DNA of 64,000 nucleotides from Amycolatopsis thermoflava N1165 (GCF_000473265.1 NZ_KI421511.1:5011785-5075784), one strand, 5' to 3'. Shown: positions 54,450 through 63,702, counted from the stretch's first letter. The notes: a model not told the origin generated them from the sequence alone. A program made the numbers and translations.

Positions 54450-55046
54450 TCAGGAGACCAGACCCCGGCGGAAGCCGTGCGCCACGGCCTGCGCACGGTC
54501 CCGCACGCCGAGCTTCCGGAACAGCCGGCGCGCGTGGGTCTTCACGGTGTCCTCGGAGAGGTACAGCTCACGGCCGATCTGGCCGTTGCTCTTGCCCTGG
54601 CTCATGCCGCGCAGCACCTGCAGCTCGCGCTCGGTGAGCTGCACGCCGGGGTCGGCGGGCTGGCGGGGCGCGGGCACCGAGGTGCTGGCGAGGGTGTGCG
54701 CGAGCGCGGCGACCAGCTCCGGCCGGGACGCGTCCCAGCGCAGGTAGCCGCGGGCCCCGCCGGCGATGGCGGCGGCGATGCTGCCGGCGTCGTCCGGCGC
54801 GCCGAAGACGATCACGTTGGCCTGAGGGTTGGCGGACACCAGCCGCCGAGTCGCCTCCACCCCGGCCGGCATCGCGCGCTGGGTGCCGACGAGCACGACG
54901 TCGACCGGCTGCCGCGAGTACCGGGCCAGCAACTCGTCACCGTGCGCTACACAGTCGATGCGACTGACACCGGGGACAGCAGACATCACGCGGGTGAGCC
55001 CTTCGCGGACACTGCGTCGGTCGTCGCAGATCAAGACCGTCGTCAC
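54450..55046 (-). CDS. BldM-like atypical response regulator
   Basis: A protein of 198 residues with a receiver-like domain (TTVLICDDRRSVREGL) and a LuxR-type HTH (LTERELQVLRGMSQGKSNGQ, SEDTVKTHARRLFRKLG) that closely resembles Streptomyces BldM, as does its place near sigD, guaB and groE. The phosphoacceptor position reads VVLVGTQRAMP: the usual Asp is Gly, so it cannot be phosphorylated in the normal way. GTG at 55046 with GGAAGG upstream. Likely a developmental or stationary-phase regulator. Confidence 0.85.
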   Translation of the reverse strand: MTTVLICDDRRSVREGLTRVMSAVPGVSRIDCVAHGDELLARYSRQPVDVVLVGTQRAMPAGVEATRRLVSANPQANVIVFGAPDDAGSIAAAIAGGARGYLRWDASRPELVAALAHTLASTSVPAPRQPADPGVQLTERELQVLRGMSQGKSNGQIGRELYLSEDTVKTHARRLFRKLGVRDRAQAVAHGFRRGLVS

Positions 55047-55187
55047 GGGTGTTCCTTCCTGCAGCCGGGTGACATTCCATATCCCCTATCGGACGCTTGA
55101 GGCCGTACCTTGACACGATCCGGTGGCTTTTTTTGGAACTTCTTCGCCCGGATGTCGGTATGGCCGGCGGGAGCCCCGCACCCGGGG

Positions 55188-56024
55188 TCAGACCGGTACC
55201 CACGGAGAACCATGCGCCAGCCGCCTCCCTCCGGGATCGGAGCCCAGTAACACTGCGTGTAACACCGCGGCCGTCCGCGATCGGTGGCGGTCCGCGTCGG
55301 CGGGCCACAGATCGGCCGCGATCAGCCCGGCGGGCCAGCTGAGCGAGGACAGCTCGTACTTGTCCGCGTCCGCCAGCGCGCCCGAGACGAGCTCCCCGGC
55401 TCTTCGCTTCTGCCCGATGGTGCCCAGCGCCGCGGCGAGCACCAGTTGGGACTTGACCGTGTGCCGGATCGATCCGGCAGCGGTGGCTTCGTCGAGAGCG
55501 ACCTCGGCCGGCCCGACCGCGGCCTGCGCGTCGCCCGAGGCGAGCGCGAGTTCCGCGGTGACCCAGCCGAGCCGGGTCCGGGTCCGCCAGTTGTCCACCG
55601 CGCCCGCGGCTCGGTCCAGGACGCGTCGCGACGCGGTGAGCCGCCCGGTGCCCAGATGGTCGGCGGCCAGCCCGAGGAGCGCGTCCGCGAGCGCGCCGCG
55701 AGCGTCCAGGCCGTCCGGGTCCGGCTCCGACACGGCCATGACGGCCTGGCGCAGCGCGGCGCCGTCGAGCCCGCGGGCGACGGCGTGGCCGCCGAGCTGA
55801 CGGCGGTGCGAGGCGAGGGTGGCCAGCGCCAGTGCGGCGACCACCTGGTCCCGGTCGCGGGCGAGCTCGTCGAGCAGGGTGGTGGCAGCCGCGTAGCGGC
55901 CCTGTGCGCCGAGCACGATCGCGCCGAGCAGGCGCCGCCTGGGCGGGCCAGCGGCGGCGAGCACGTCCGGCGGCGGCGCCGGACGGTCGCCGAAGGCCGC
56001 TCGTCGGAGTTCGATCTCGTGCAC
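55188..56024 (-). CDS. TPR-like helical protein (Rv3415c-like)
   Basis: A protein of 278 residues made of paired amphipathic helices (LLGAIVLGAQGRYAAATTLL, VTAELALASGDAQAAVGPAE), which suggests a TPR-type scaffold. It occupies the place of Rv3415c between sigD and whiB3. GTG at 56024 follows the MerR gene stop by 1 bp, so the two are translationally coupled. Function unknown. Confidence 0.75.
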   Translation of the reverse strand: MHEIELRRAAFGDRPAPPPDVLAAAGPPRRRLLGAIVLGAQGRYAAATTLLDELARDRDQVVAALALATLASHRRQLGGHAVARGLDGAALRQAVMAVSEPDPDGLDARGALADALLGLAADHLGTGRLTASRRVLDRAAGAVDNWRTRTRLGWVTAELALASGDAQAAVGPAEVALDEATAAGSIRHTVKSQLVLAAALGTIGQKRRAGELVSGALADADKYELSSLSWPAGLIAADLWPADADRHRSRTAAVLHAVLLGSDPGGRRLAHGSPWVPV

Positions 56025-56025
56025 G

Positions 56026-56970
56026 TTACTTCCCTACCAGGACGTACTCGATCCGGTCAGCCGCCGTCCGCAGTCCAGACAGCTGTTCGACGCGATCCGG
56101 CAGCTCCGGGGCGCGCCAGCCGGGGCCGGCGGCGAACAGGCGGCTGCGCAGCCCGCCGCGGGACACTTCGGGGAACAGCTCCGGATCGGCGTTGCCCGCG
56201 CGGTCGGCCCAGAGCACCACGGCCGCGGGTGAGCTGCGCCGGACAGCCGCGGACAACGCGGGACCGGGCAGTGGCAGCCCGAAGAGCTGCGAGCCGATGC
56301 GCCGCGCGGCGAGGCCCGCGGCCAGCACGTGCAGCGACAACGCGTCCTGCTCGCCCGGAACGCGGCTGAGCAGGACCGGGCGCTGGTTGCGCGGGTGGTC
56401 GAGCACCGGCGTGGCGCGCACTACGGCGGCCAGCACGCACTCGCTCAGCATCGCCTGCACCTCGACCCCGGCCGGGGTGCCCGGCCAGCCGGCCCCGCAG
56501 GCGTCGAGGACCGGGGCGATCACGCCCTCCCATGCGTCGAGGACGCCGACGCTGCCGATCGCGTCGTCGAGAGTCTGCTGCACCGCGCGGCCGTCGAGCG
56601 CGACCGCGGCCGCACGCAGCCGGCGGGCGGCCGCGCCGTTCTGCGCGGCGCTGAGCTGCTCGGCCGGCGGCGGCAGCGGCTGGGCCGCGATCTCCGGGGC
56701 GGCGCCGAACGACTTCGGCATCTGCTGGAGCGCGTAGCGAGCGGCCTCCGCGGTCGAAGCGCCGCGCAGCAGCGCGCGCTGCATCAGTTCGAGCCGGCCG
56801 ATGTCGGCGGCGCAGTAGCGGCGGTGCTTGCCGTCGGTGTGCCTGCTCGGGCCGAGGCCGTAGCGGCGGTCCCAGGTGCGCAGGGTCGAGGGCGCGACCC
56901 CGAGCCGCCGGGCGACGGCGGCCACGGGCATCGTCGGCTCGGCCTGACCGGCACCCCTGGGACGGCTCAC
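56026..56970 (-). CDS. MerR-family regulator with degenerate B12-binding-like domain
   Basis: A protein of 314 residues. MerR HTH (MPVAAVARRLGVAPSTLRTW, DRRYGLGPSRHTDGKHRRYC) at about 14-70, then a helical part and a Rossmann-like domain (about 185-290) in the CarH/LitR arrangement. The cobalamin ligand motif GxxHxxG is not visible: the equivalent stretch reads PGEQDALSLHVLA. So the domain is probably not a light sensor. Start taken at GTG 56970; a TTG at 57006 is possible. Divergent from whiB3. Confidence 0.78.
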   Translation of the reverse strand: MSRPRGAGQAEPTMPVAAVARRLGVAPSTLRTWDRRYGLGPSRHTDGKHRRYCAADIGRLELMQRALLRGASTAEAARYALQQMPKSFGAAPEIAAQPLPPPAEQLSAAQNGAAARRLRAAAVALDGRAVQQTLDDAIGSVGVLDAWEGVIAPVLDACGAGWPGTPAGVEVQAMLSECVLAAVVRATPVLDHPRNQRPVLLSRVPGEQDALSLHVLAAGLAARRIGSQLFGLPLPGPALSAAVRRSSPAAVVLWADRAGNADPELFPEVSRGGLRSRLFAAGPGWRAPELPDRVEQLSGLRTAADRIEYVLVGK

Positions 56971-57093
56971 CCGACCCAATATCCCGGTACCACTCGAACG
57001 GGGCAACCTGAATCGGTTTCGTCATTTCCCCTGTTTACGGCCCTGATCTCACGCATCCGGGGGAAACCTAACGGCTGAATCAGCGGGATTCCC

Positions 57094-57122
57094 TTGAACA
57101 ACTATTGGCGCGCTTCTAACGT
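57094..57122 (+). promoter_or_regulatory. Promoter of whiB3
   Basis: TTGAAC 57094-57099, 17-bp spacer, TAACGT 57117-57122: a good housekeeping-type promoter, with a leader of about 70 nt before whiB3. Confidence 0.7.
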
Positions 57123-57199
57123 TACCGCCGTTGCGCCATTCGGAGTAATCGCCGGGCGGCTAAGCAGGGGTGGCACGACCGAATCGGAGGGCGGTCACG

Positions 57200-57502
57200 A
57201 TGGCAGACACGCGTAGGCTCCCGGGCCCGAACGCCGATATCTGGGATTGGCAGCTGCGGGGGTCGTGCAGGGGGATGGACAGCGGCGCGTTCTTCCACCC
57301 GGATGGCGAGCGGGGGCCGGCGCGAGCGCGCCGGGAGGCCCGGGCGAAGGCGATCTGCCAGTCCTGCCCGGTCCTGCAACTGTGCCGGGAACACGCGCTC
57401 GCGGTGCACGAGCCGTACGGGATCTGGGGCGGGCTGTCGGAAGCCGAGCGGGAGACGATCATCCGCACCGGGAAACCGCAGCTGACCCTTTCCGGCCAGT
57501 AG
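57200..57502 (+). CDS. whiB3: WhiB-family iron-sulphur regulator, WhiB3-like
   Basis: A protein of 100 residues with the four WhiB cysteines (GSCRG, CQSCP, LCREH) that bind a [4Fe-4S] cluster, the turn GIWGGLSEAER and a short tail. The N-terminus LPGPNADIWDWQLRG and CRGMDSGAFFHPDGERG match WhiB3, a redox-sensing regulator that binds the main sigma factor. ATG at 57200 with GGAGGG nine bases before; a strong promoter and terminator flank the gene. Confidence 0.95.
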   Translation: MADTRRLPGPNADIWDWQLRGSCRGMDSGAFFHPDGERGPARARREARAKAICQSCPVLQLCREHALAVHEPYGIWGGLSEAERETIIRTGKPQLTLSGQ

Positions 57503-57519
57503 CCGGAACGGAAAAGGCG

Positions 57520-57564
57520 GACGGCACCCGGGTGAACGCCCGTCAGCCGGGTGCCGTCTTTTTT
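57520..57564. terminator. Terminator between whiB3 and TetR gene
   Basis: GACGGCACCCGG 57520-57531 and CCGGGTGCCGTC 57547-57558 with a 15-nt loop, followed rightward by TTTTTT and leftward by CGCCTTTTCC. It works best for whiB3; the stop codon of the convergent TetR gene (57543) lies in the loop. Confidence 0.92.
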
Positions 57565-58151
57565 CCCAGAAATCGCGGCCACGCGGACATCGCCGTGTCG
57601 ATGACCGCTTCCAGGTCGGCGAGTTCGGCGCCATCTCGCGCTTGAATCGACATCCCGTGCAGAATCGTGCCGTAGAACCGGACGATTCCCTCGATGTCGG
57701 CGTCTTCGGGCAGGTCCCCCTCCGCGACCGCGCGCCGCAAGCGGGCCGCCACTCCGATCAGGTTGTTCCGCCGCTTCGCCGCGAGGAATTCGCGGACCGG
57801 CCGGTTCTGCTCCGTGCAGTTGAGCGCGGCCAGCACGACCATGCACCCGCGCGGGTGCCCCTCCTCGACGTACCCGCGGGCACTCTCCCGCAACCAGGCC
57901 TCGACGGCGTCGCGCGCGGTCTCCCCCTCCGGCGGCCGGTGCCCGAACCGCTCGCGGTAGCGCTCGATCGCCTCCCGGAACAACGCCTCCTTCCCGCCGA
58001 AGGCCGCGTACAGGCTCGGTGAGCCGATCTTCATGGCGGCGGTCAGGTCGGACAGCGACGTGCCCTCGTAGCCGCGCTCCCAGAAGACGTACATCGCCTC
58101 ATCCAGGGCCGCGTCCCGGTCGAAGGCCCTCGGACGGCCGCGTGGTGACAT
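57543..58151 (-). CDS. TetR-family transcriptional regulator
   Basis: A protein of 202 residues: HTH RDAALDEAMYVFWERGYEGT, SLSDLTAAMKIGSPSLYAAF, then a ligand domain. Starts MSPRGRPRAFDRD. TAGAAT on the leftward strand (58164-58159) is a -10 element seven bases before the ATG at 58151, so a leaderless mRNA starting here is preferred over the ATG at 58160. Divergent from an SDR gene with two operator-like 22-bp dyads between; it should repress itself and the SDR. Confidence 0.92.
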   Translation of the reverse strand: MSPRGRPRAFDRDAALDEAMYVFWERGYEGTSLSDLTAAMKIGSPSLYAAFGGKEALFREAIERYRERFGHRPPEGETARDAVEAWLRESARGYVEEGHPRGCMVVLAALNCTEQNRPVREFLAAKRRNNLIGVAARLRRAVAEGDLPEDADIEGIVRFYGTILHGMSIQARDGAELADLEAVIDTAMSAWPRFLGKKTAPG

Positions 58152-58159
58152 GGTTCGCA

Positions 58160-58214
58160 TTCTATAGCGGTCGGCACAGAAGTCGCCCTAACTTCTGTGC
58201 CGATCACTACAGAA
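58160..58214. promoter_or_regulatory. Paired TetR operators
   Basis: Two 22-bp TTCT...AGAA dyads, 58160-58181 and 58193-58214, are arranged head to head, so CGGCACAGAAGT 58172-58183 and ACTTCTGTGCCG 58191-58202 are a perfect 12-bp inverted repeat. The first overlaps the TetR -10 element; the second lies just before the SDR ribosome site. Confidence 0.8.
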
Positions 58215-58225
58215 ATGGAGGGCTC

Positions 58226-58966
58226 ATGGGTTCGCTGGACGGCAAGGTCGCACTCGTGACCGGGGGCAGCAGGGGCATCGGGGCGGCGATCGCCCGGAAG
58301 CTGGCGGCAGAAGGGGCGCACGTCGCGGTCACCTACGAGAAGTCCGCCTCGCGGGCGGCCGAGGTGGTGGCCTCGATCGAGAGCCTCGGCCGGAAGGGGC
58401 TGGCGCTGCAGGCCGACAGCGCGGACGCCGAGGCGCTGACCGCGGCGGTGAACCAGGCCGCCGAAGCGCTGGGCGGGCTGGACGTGCTGGTCAACAACGC
58501 CGGGATCTTCCCGCGCGGGACGATCGAGGAGATGAGCCTCGCCGACTTCGACCGGACGCTGGCGGTCAACGTGCGGGCGGTGTTCGTCGCGACCAAGGCC
58601 GCGGTGCGGCATCTGCCGGCCGGTGGCCGGATCATCACGATCGGCAGCACGCTCGGCGAGCGGGTGGCGCGGCCGGGGATGAGCGCCTACGCGGCGTCTA
58701 AGGCCGCCGTGGTGGGGATGAGCCGGGCGTTCGCGCGTGATCTGGGGTCGCGCGGGATCACTTCGGTGGTGGTTCAGCCGGGGCCGACCGACACGGACAT
58801 GAACCCGGCGGACGGGCCGCGGGCGGCGAGCACTCTCGCGCTCTCGGCTGTTGGGCGGCATGCTTCGCCGGAGGACTTGGCCGCGACCGTTGCGCATGTC
58901 GCCGGGGCTGGTGGGGCGTTCATCACCGGGTCGGTGATCACTGTTGATGGTGGGGTCAATGCTTGA
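58226..58966 (+). CDS. Short-chain dehydrogenase/reductase
   Basis: A classical SDR of 246 residues: cofactor motif TGGSRGIG (about 12-19), NNAG, catalytic Ser in ITIGST, and YAASK with Tyr and Lys. Similar to 3-oxoacyl-ACP reductase-like SDRs; substrate unknown. ATG at 58226 with GGAGGG close before. Controlled by the divergent TetR. The last 20 codons shift to T-ending forms just before the foldback repeat. Confidence 0.92.
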   Translation: MGSLDGKVALVTGGSRGIGAAIARKLAAEGAHVAVTYEKSASRAAEVVASIESLGRKGLALQADSADAEALTAAVNQAAEALGGLDVLVNNAGIFPRGTIEEMSLADFDRTLAVNVRAVFVATKAAVRHLPAGGRIITIGSTLGERVARPGMSAYAASKAAVVGMSRAFARDLGSRGITSVVVQPGPTDTDMNPADGPRAASTLALSAVGRHASPEDLAATVAHVAGAGGAFITGSVITVDGGVNA

Positions 58967-58969
58967 GTA

Positions 58970-59177
58970 GGCGCTACGCGGGTTTCTCAATCGCCGGCTT
59001 CGCTTCGCTACGCCCCGATTGAGCCCTCTCGAACCCGATCTTTCAGTGTTCGGTTGCCGAGACACCGCGTCAAGGCGGGAAAGCGTGCCTTGACCCGGTG
59101 GCTCGGCAACCGATTTGGCTGGGGATCGGGTTGCGGGAGGGGGGTGGCTCGGGGGTTGGCGCGTTGCGTTGCCGGGT
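58970..59177 (+). repeat. Dispersed foldback repeat, copy 2
   Basis: Almost identical to 31306-31519 and in the same orientation, with the same nested inverted repeats around CGGTTGCCGAG / CTCGGCAACCG. It lies four bases after the SDR stop, between that gene and the leftward groEL1, again at a convergent junction. The main differences are a few bases missing before the outer arm. Confidence 0.9.
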
Positions 59178-59198
59178 CGCCGTCGGGTGAGAAGAAGG

Positions 59199-59227
59199 AA
59201 GGGCCCCCGCCTTTGGCGGGGGCCCTT
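59199..59227 (-). terminator. Terminator of the groES-groEL1 operon
   Basis: AAGGGCCCCCGCC 59199-59211, loop TTT, GGCGGGGGCCCTT 59215-59227. On the leftward strand it is followed by CCTTCTTC. It begins 15 bp beyond the groEL1 stop. Confidence 0.88.
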
Positions 59228-59242
59228 TGGTGCTTGTTGTTG

Positions 59243-60920
<1,678 letters not shown>

Positions 60921-60936
60921 CACCGCAGCGCCTGTG

Positions 60937-61230
60937 TCAGTTGACGACAGCCAGCACGTCGCGAGCGGACAGGATCAGGTAGTCCTCACCGTTGTACTTG
61001 ACCTCGGTGCCGCCGTACTTCGAGTAGATGACGACGTCGCCGACGTTGACGTCGACCGGGATGCGGTTCCCCTTGTCGTCGACGCGGCCCGGGCCAACGG
61101 CCAGAACCTTGCCCTCCTGGGGCTTCTCCTTGGCGGTGTCGGGGATGACGAGGCCGGACGCGGTCGTCTCCTCGGCCTCGCTCGTCTGGACAACGATCTT
61201 GTCCTCGAGCGGTTTGATGTTCACGCTCAC
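60937..61230 (-). CDS. groES: Co-chaperonin GroES
   Basis: A protein of 97 residues: [15 protein letters not shown], mobile loop [19 protein letters not shown], roof and [17 protein letters not shown] near the end. It caps GroEL. GTG at 61230 has GGAGG eight bases before; a second GTG-type codon five residues upstream is in frame but lacks spacing. Preceded by a CIRCE operator at 61337-61363. Confidence 0.97.
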   Translation of the reverse strand: MSVNIKPLEDKIVVQTSEAEETTASGLVIPDTAKEKPQEGKVLAVGPGRVDDKGNRIPVDVNVGDVVIYSKYGGTEVKYNGEDYLILSARDVLAVVN

Positions 61231-61336
61231 CGGGTTGACCTCCACGGGTCGTCGAAAGCGTTGGCAGGTACTTACTTGGTTTCGGCGCCTACCACCCCCG
61301 CCGTCGCGGGTGCCGGGGCGTGTGCGGTGCCTTCGA

Positions 61337-61363
61337 TTAGCACTCTAGCCACGGGAGTGCTAG
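61337..61363. promoter_or_regulatory. CIRCE element (HrcA operator) of groES-groEL1
   Basis: TTAGCACTC 61337-61345, nine bases, GAGTGCTAG 61355-61363: CIRCE with one mismatch in the last base. It lies about 107 bp upstream of groES and should bind HrcA, giving heat-shock control. The rest of 61231-61336 is the groES leader. Confidence 0.95.
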
Positions 61364-61509
61364 CCGCGCAAGGAGGGTCCCCCGGTGTGGCTGCCACCCC
61401 TTGTCAAGGCGCTTGACCGGGCACTTTGCCATCCCCGTCGCGGCGGCGGCCGGCGCCCCGGCGACACGTCGTCACGTAGCGATATCGGCATCTCACTCGT
61501 TGAGCGGTG

Positions 61510-61536
61510 TTGACTTCCGGCCCCGCTGCCTACCTT
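61510..61536 (+). promoter_or_regulatory. Possible promoter of the Cys-rich peptide
   Basis: TTGACT 61510-61515 and TACCTT 61531-61536, 15 bp apart (slightly short), 41 bp before the peptide ATG. The stretch 61364-61509 shows nothing else that I recognise. Confidence 0.45.
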
Positions 61537-61576
61537 GGGAAACGGCCCGGACACGACTGGAAGGAATGGTGTTCCC

Positions 61577-61642
61577 ATGGGTGGTTGCAGCTGTTGCAGC
61601 TCGTGCAGTGGCCCCGGATGCGGCTGCTGCGGAGGCTGCTAG
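61577..61642 (+). CDS. 21-residue Cys-rich peptide (eight Cys)
   Basis: ATG at 61577 to TAG at 61640-61642 encodes 21 residues, almost all Gly, Cys and Ser: it begins MGGCSCCSSC and ends GCGCCGGC. AAGGA stands 11 bases upstream, a possible promoter lies at 61510-61536, and a strong terminator starts 16 bp after the stop, so the whole looks like a one-gene transcription unit. It may bind metal ions (Cu, Zn) as a mini-metallothionein, or be a secreted or stress-linked peptide; there is no downstream gene for it to attenuate. Family unknown to me. Confidence 0.6.
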   Translation: MGGCSCCSSCSGPGCGCCGGC

Positions 61643-61658
61643 CACCGGCCTTGACCTG

Positions 61659-61698
61659 AACGGCCCCGGGACCCCGACGGCGCGGTCCCGGGGCCGTT
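61659..61698. terminator. Bidirectional terminator
   Basis: AACGGCCCCGGGACC 61659-61673 pairs with GGTCCCGGGGCCGTT 61684-61698 over 15 bp. It lies between the Cys-rich peptide (stop 61642) and the convergent quinone oxidoreductase gene (stop 61699), serving both. Confidence 0.82.
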
Positions 61699-62550
61699 CT
61701 ACGGAACCAGCACGATCTTCCCGCGCACCCGCCCGCTCTCGCTCAGCTCGTGCGCCTTCGCGGCGTCCGCCAGCGGCAGGATCTGCGAGACGTGGATCCG
61801 CACGTCCGCGGCCCTCGCCAGCTCCGCGGCCGACGGCTGCACGTAGAACCGCCGGTAGCGCGGGTCGTCCGCCCCGTCGTCGCCCTGGGCGTCGATCAGC
61901 ACGCCGTCCCGCTTCAGCACCCGCAGCGACCGCGAGCCGTACTCGCCGCCGACCAGGTCGAACACCACGTCCACATCGGACACCGCCGTGGTGAAGTCGA
62001 CCGCGGTGTGGTCGATCAGCTCGTCCGCGCCGAGTGCGCGCAGGAACTCGTGGTTGACCGCCCGCGCGGTGCCGATCACGTGCGCGCCCCTGGCCTTCGC
62101 CACCTGCACCGCCACGTGCCCGACCCCGCCGGCCGCGGCGTGGATCAGGACGCGCTGACCAGCACGAACATCGGCCAGCGCCTGGGACGCGGTCAGCACC
62201 GCCGTCGGCAGCGCGGCGGCGTCGACGTGGTCCAGGGACGCCGGCTTCGGGGCCAGCGCGTCGCGGGGCACAGCCACGTACTCGGCGTAGGCGCCCCATC
62301 GCGACATCACCAACCCGAACACCTCATCGCCGGTCTCCTCGACCACGCCCGAGAAGTCCAGGCCGAGCCGGAACGGCGGCACGATCCCGAACCCCTCCAC
62401 CAGCCCCCGCCGGAGCTTCCAGTCGGCCGCGTTCACCCCCACCGCGCGCACCCGCACCAGCACCTCGCCCGGCCCGGGCACCGGCCGCGGCACGTCGACG
62501 ACTTCCAGGACCTCGGGGCCGCCAAGGGCCCGCACATCAACAGCTTTCAC
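61699..62550 (-). CDS. NADP-dependent quinone oxidoreductase-like alcohol dehydrogenase
   Basis: A medium-chain reductase of 283 residues without zinc ligands: PGPGEVLVRVRAVGVNAADW, cofactor motif IHAAAGGVGHVAVQVAKARG, and VFDLVGGEYGSRSL. Such enzymes reduce quinones or enones. GTG at 62550 (VKAVDVRAL) is the family-typical start; a GTG-type codon further up would overlap the HxlR gene. Divergent from an HxlR regulator, which very often controls such a reductase. Confidence 0.9.
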   Translation of the reverse strand: MKAVDVRALGGPEVLEVVDVPRPVPGPGEVLVRVRAVGVNAADWKLRRGLVEGFGIVPPFRLGLDFSGVVEETGDEVFGLVMSRWGAYAEYVAVPRDALAPKPASLDHVDAAALPTAVLTASQALADVRAGQRVLIHAAAGGVGHVAVQVAKARGAHVIGTARAVNHEFLRALGADELIDHTAVDFTTAVSDVDVVFDLVGGEYGSRSLRVLKRDGVLIDAQGDDGADDPRYRRFYVQPSAAELARAADVRIHVSQILPLADAAKAHELSESGRVRGKIVLVP

Positions 62551-62572
62551 ACCGAAGATCCTCGACCGCGGT

Positions 62573-62608
62573 GGTATCAGTTGTGAAGAAGGCACCTTCC
62601 TGATATCC
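62573..62608. promoter_or_regulatory. HxlR operator candidate
   Basis: GGTATCAG 62573-62580 faces CTGATATC 62600-62607 as an imperfect inverted repeat in the 67-bp gap between the reductase and HxlR genes. Confidence 0.4.
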
Positions 62609-62617
62609 AGGTACCCC

Positions 62618-63001
62618 ATGGATACCGTCCAGTCCTACCTGCGCGCCTGCCCCGCCCGCACGGTGCTCGACGCGCTGGCCAACAAGTGGACGCTGCTGGT
62701 GCTGAGCTTCCTGCGCCGCAGCGACGGCCCCGTGCGCTTCAACGAGTTGCGCCGCCAACTGGAGGGCATCACCCAGAAGTCGCTCACCCAGACGCTGCGC
62801 GCGCTCGAGCGCGACGGCCTGGTCGACCGGGCCGTCTACCCGACCGTGCCGCCGCGCGTCGAGTACTCGCTCACCGCACTCGGCACGCAGGTCGGCGACA
62901 TGTTCAACGTGCTGGGCGAGTGGGCCGAGGAGCACGTCGGCGAGATCCTCGCGGCGCGGGAGGCCTTCGACAACCGCCCCGCGCCGGAACCGGTGCGCTG
63001 A
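62618..63001 (+). CDS. HxlR-family transcriptional regulator
   Basis: A protein of 127 residues with the HxlR winged helix: CPARTVLDALANKWTLLVLS, FNELRRQLEGITQKSLTQTL and RALERDGLVDRAVYPTVPPR. The N-terminal Cys in RACPA is the conserved redox- or electrophile-sensing cysteine of the family, which fits control of the divergent quinone oxidoreductase. ATG at 62618. Confidence 0.92.
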   Translation: MDTVQSYLRACPARTVLDALANKWTLLVLSFLRRSDGPVRFNELRRQLEGITQKSLTQTLRALERDGLVDRAVYPTVPPRVEYSLTALGTQVGDMFNVLGEWAEEHVGEILAAREAFDNRPAPEPVR

Positions 63002-63081
63002 CCGGAACCGCTGTCACCCACAAGGCGTCGTACGCCCCGTGGCGCACCGAGGTGGTGCAGCGGATCCAGGAGAGCGTGCCG

Positions 63082-63654
63082 ATGACGTACCCACCGCAGC
63101 CGGGCCAGTCCTACGGGCCGCGGCCCGGCGCCTACGGCCAGGGCGGCTACCCGCAGCAGCAGGGCCCGTTCCCGCCCGGCGGTGGGTACCCGCCGCCCCG
63201 GCCGCCGAAGAAGACCGGCCTGTGGATCGGGCTCACCGCGGGTGTCCTGGTGGTCGTCGCGTTCCTCGTCACGGCGTTCGCCGCACCTGGCTTCCTGCTC
63301 GGCGATGATGAGAACGGCACCGTAGCCGACCGCGCGCCGGACGCCGGCGACAGCCCGGCCGCGAACCTGGTGGACGAGATCGGCCGGCGATTCCTCGCGC
63401 ACGACGAGAACGGTCTGAACCAGCTGGCGTGCTCCGGCGCGGAGGTCGCGATCGAGGGGTACACCCGGGAAGCCGAGATGTACCAGGCGTTCACGCTCAA
63501 CGGCCCGGTCCAGGAGACCGCAGGCACCGCGACCGCCACGGCACACGTGGTGCTCGAGGCCGAAGGCAGGCGGGTCGAGGGGGACCTGGTCATCTCGCTC
63601 GCCGACGAGAACGGCTCCTGGTGCCTGAAAGACCTGGAAGAGGCGCGCAAGTGA
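63082..63654 (+). CDS. Membrane protein with Pro/Gly/Gln-rich N-terminus
   Basis: A protein of 190 residues: about 45 cytosolic residues rich in Pro, Gly, Tyr and Gln (YPPQPGQSYGPRPGAYGQGG), one membrane helix (LWIGLTAGVLVVVAFLVTAF), and an outside domain of about 110 residues with two Cys (LACSGAEVAIEG, SWCLKDL), of NTF2-like size. Common plan in actinobacteria, function unknown. ATG at 63082 with AGGAG nine bases before. Confidence 0.75.
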   Translation: MTYPPQPGQSYGPRPGAYGQGGYPQQQGPFPPGGGYPPPRPPKKTGLWIGLTAGVLVVVAFLVTAFAAPGFLLGDDENGTVADRAPDAGDSPAANLVDEIGRRFLAHDENGLNQLACSGAEVAIEGYTREAEMYQAFTLNGPVQETAGTATATAHVVLEAEGRRVEGDLVISLADENGSWCLKDLEEARK

Positions 63655-63682
63655 TCGGGTAGTTCCCAACCCCCTTGCCACT

Positions 63683-63702
63683 GTGTAGTTTCCTGACTAC
63701 AC
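63683..63702. promoter_or_regulatory. 20-bp palindrome before the amidase-like gene
   Basis: GTGTAGT 63683-63689 and ACTACAC 63696-63702 with six bases between are a perfect inverted repeat, 18 bp before the ATG at 63721. Likely a repressor site over the promoter; the regulator is unknown. Confidence 0.5.
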
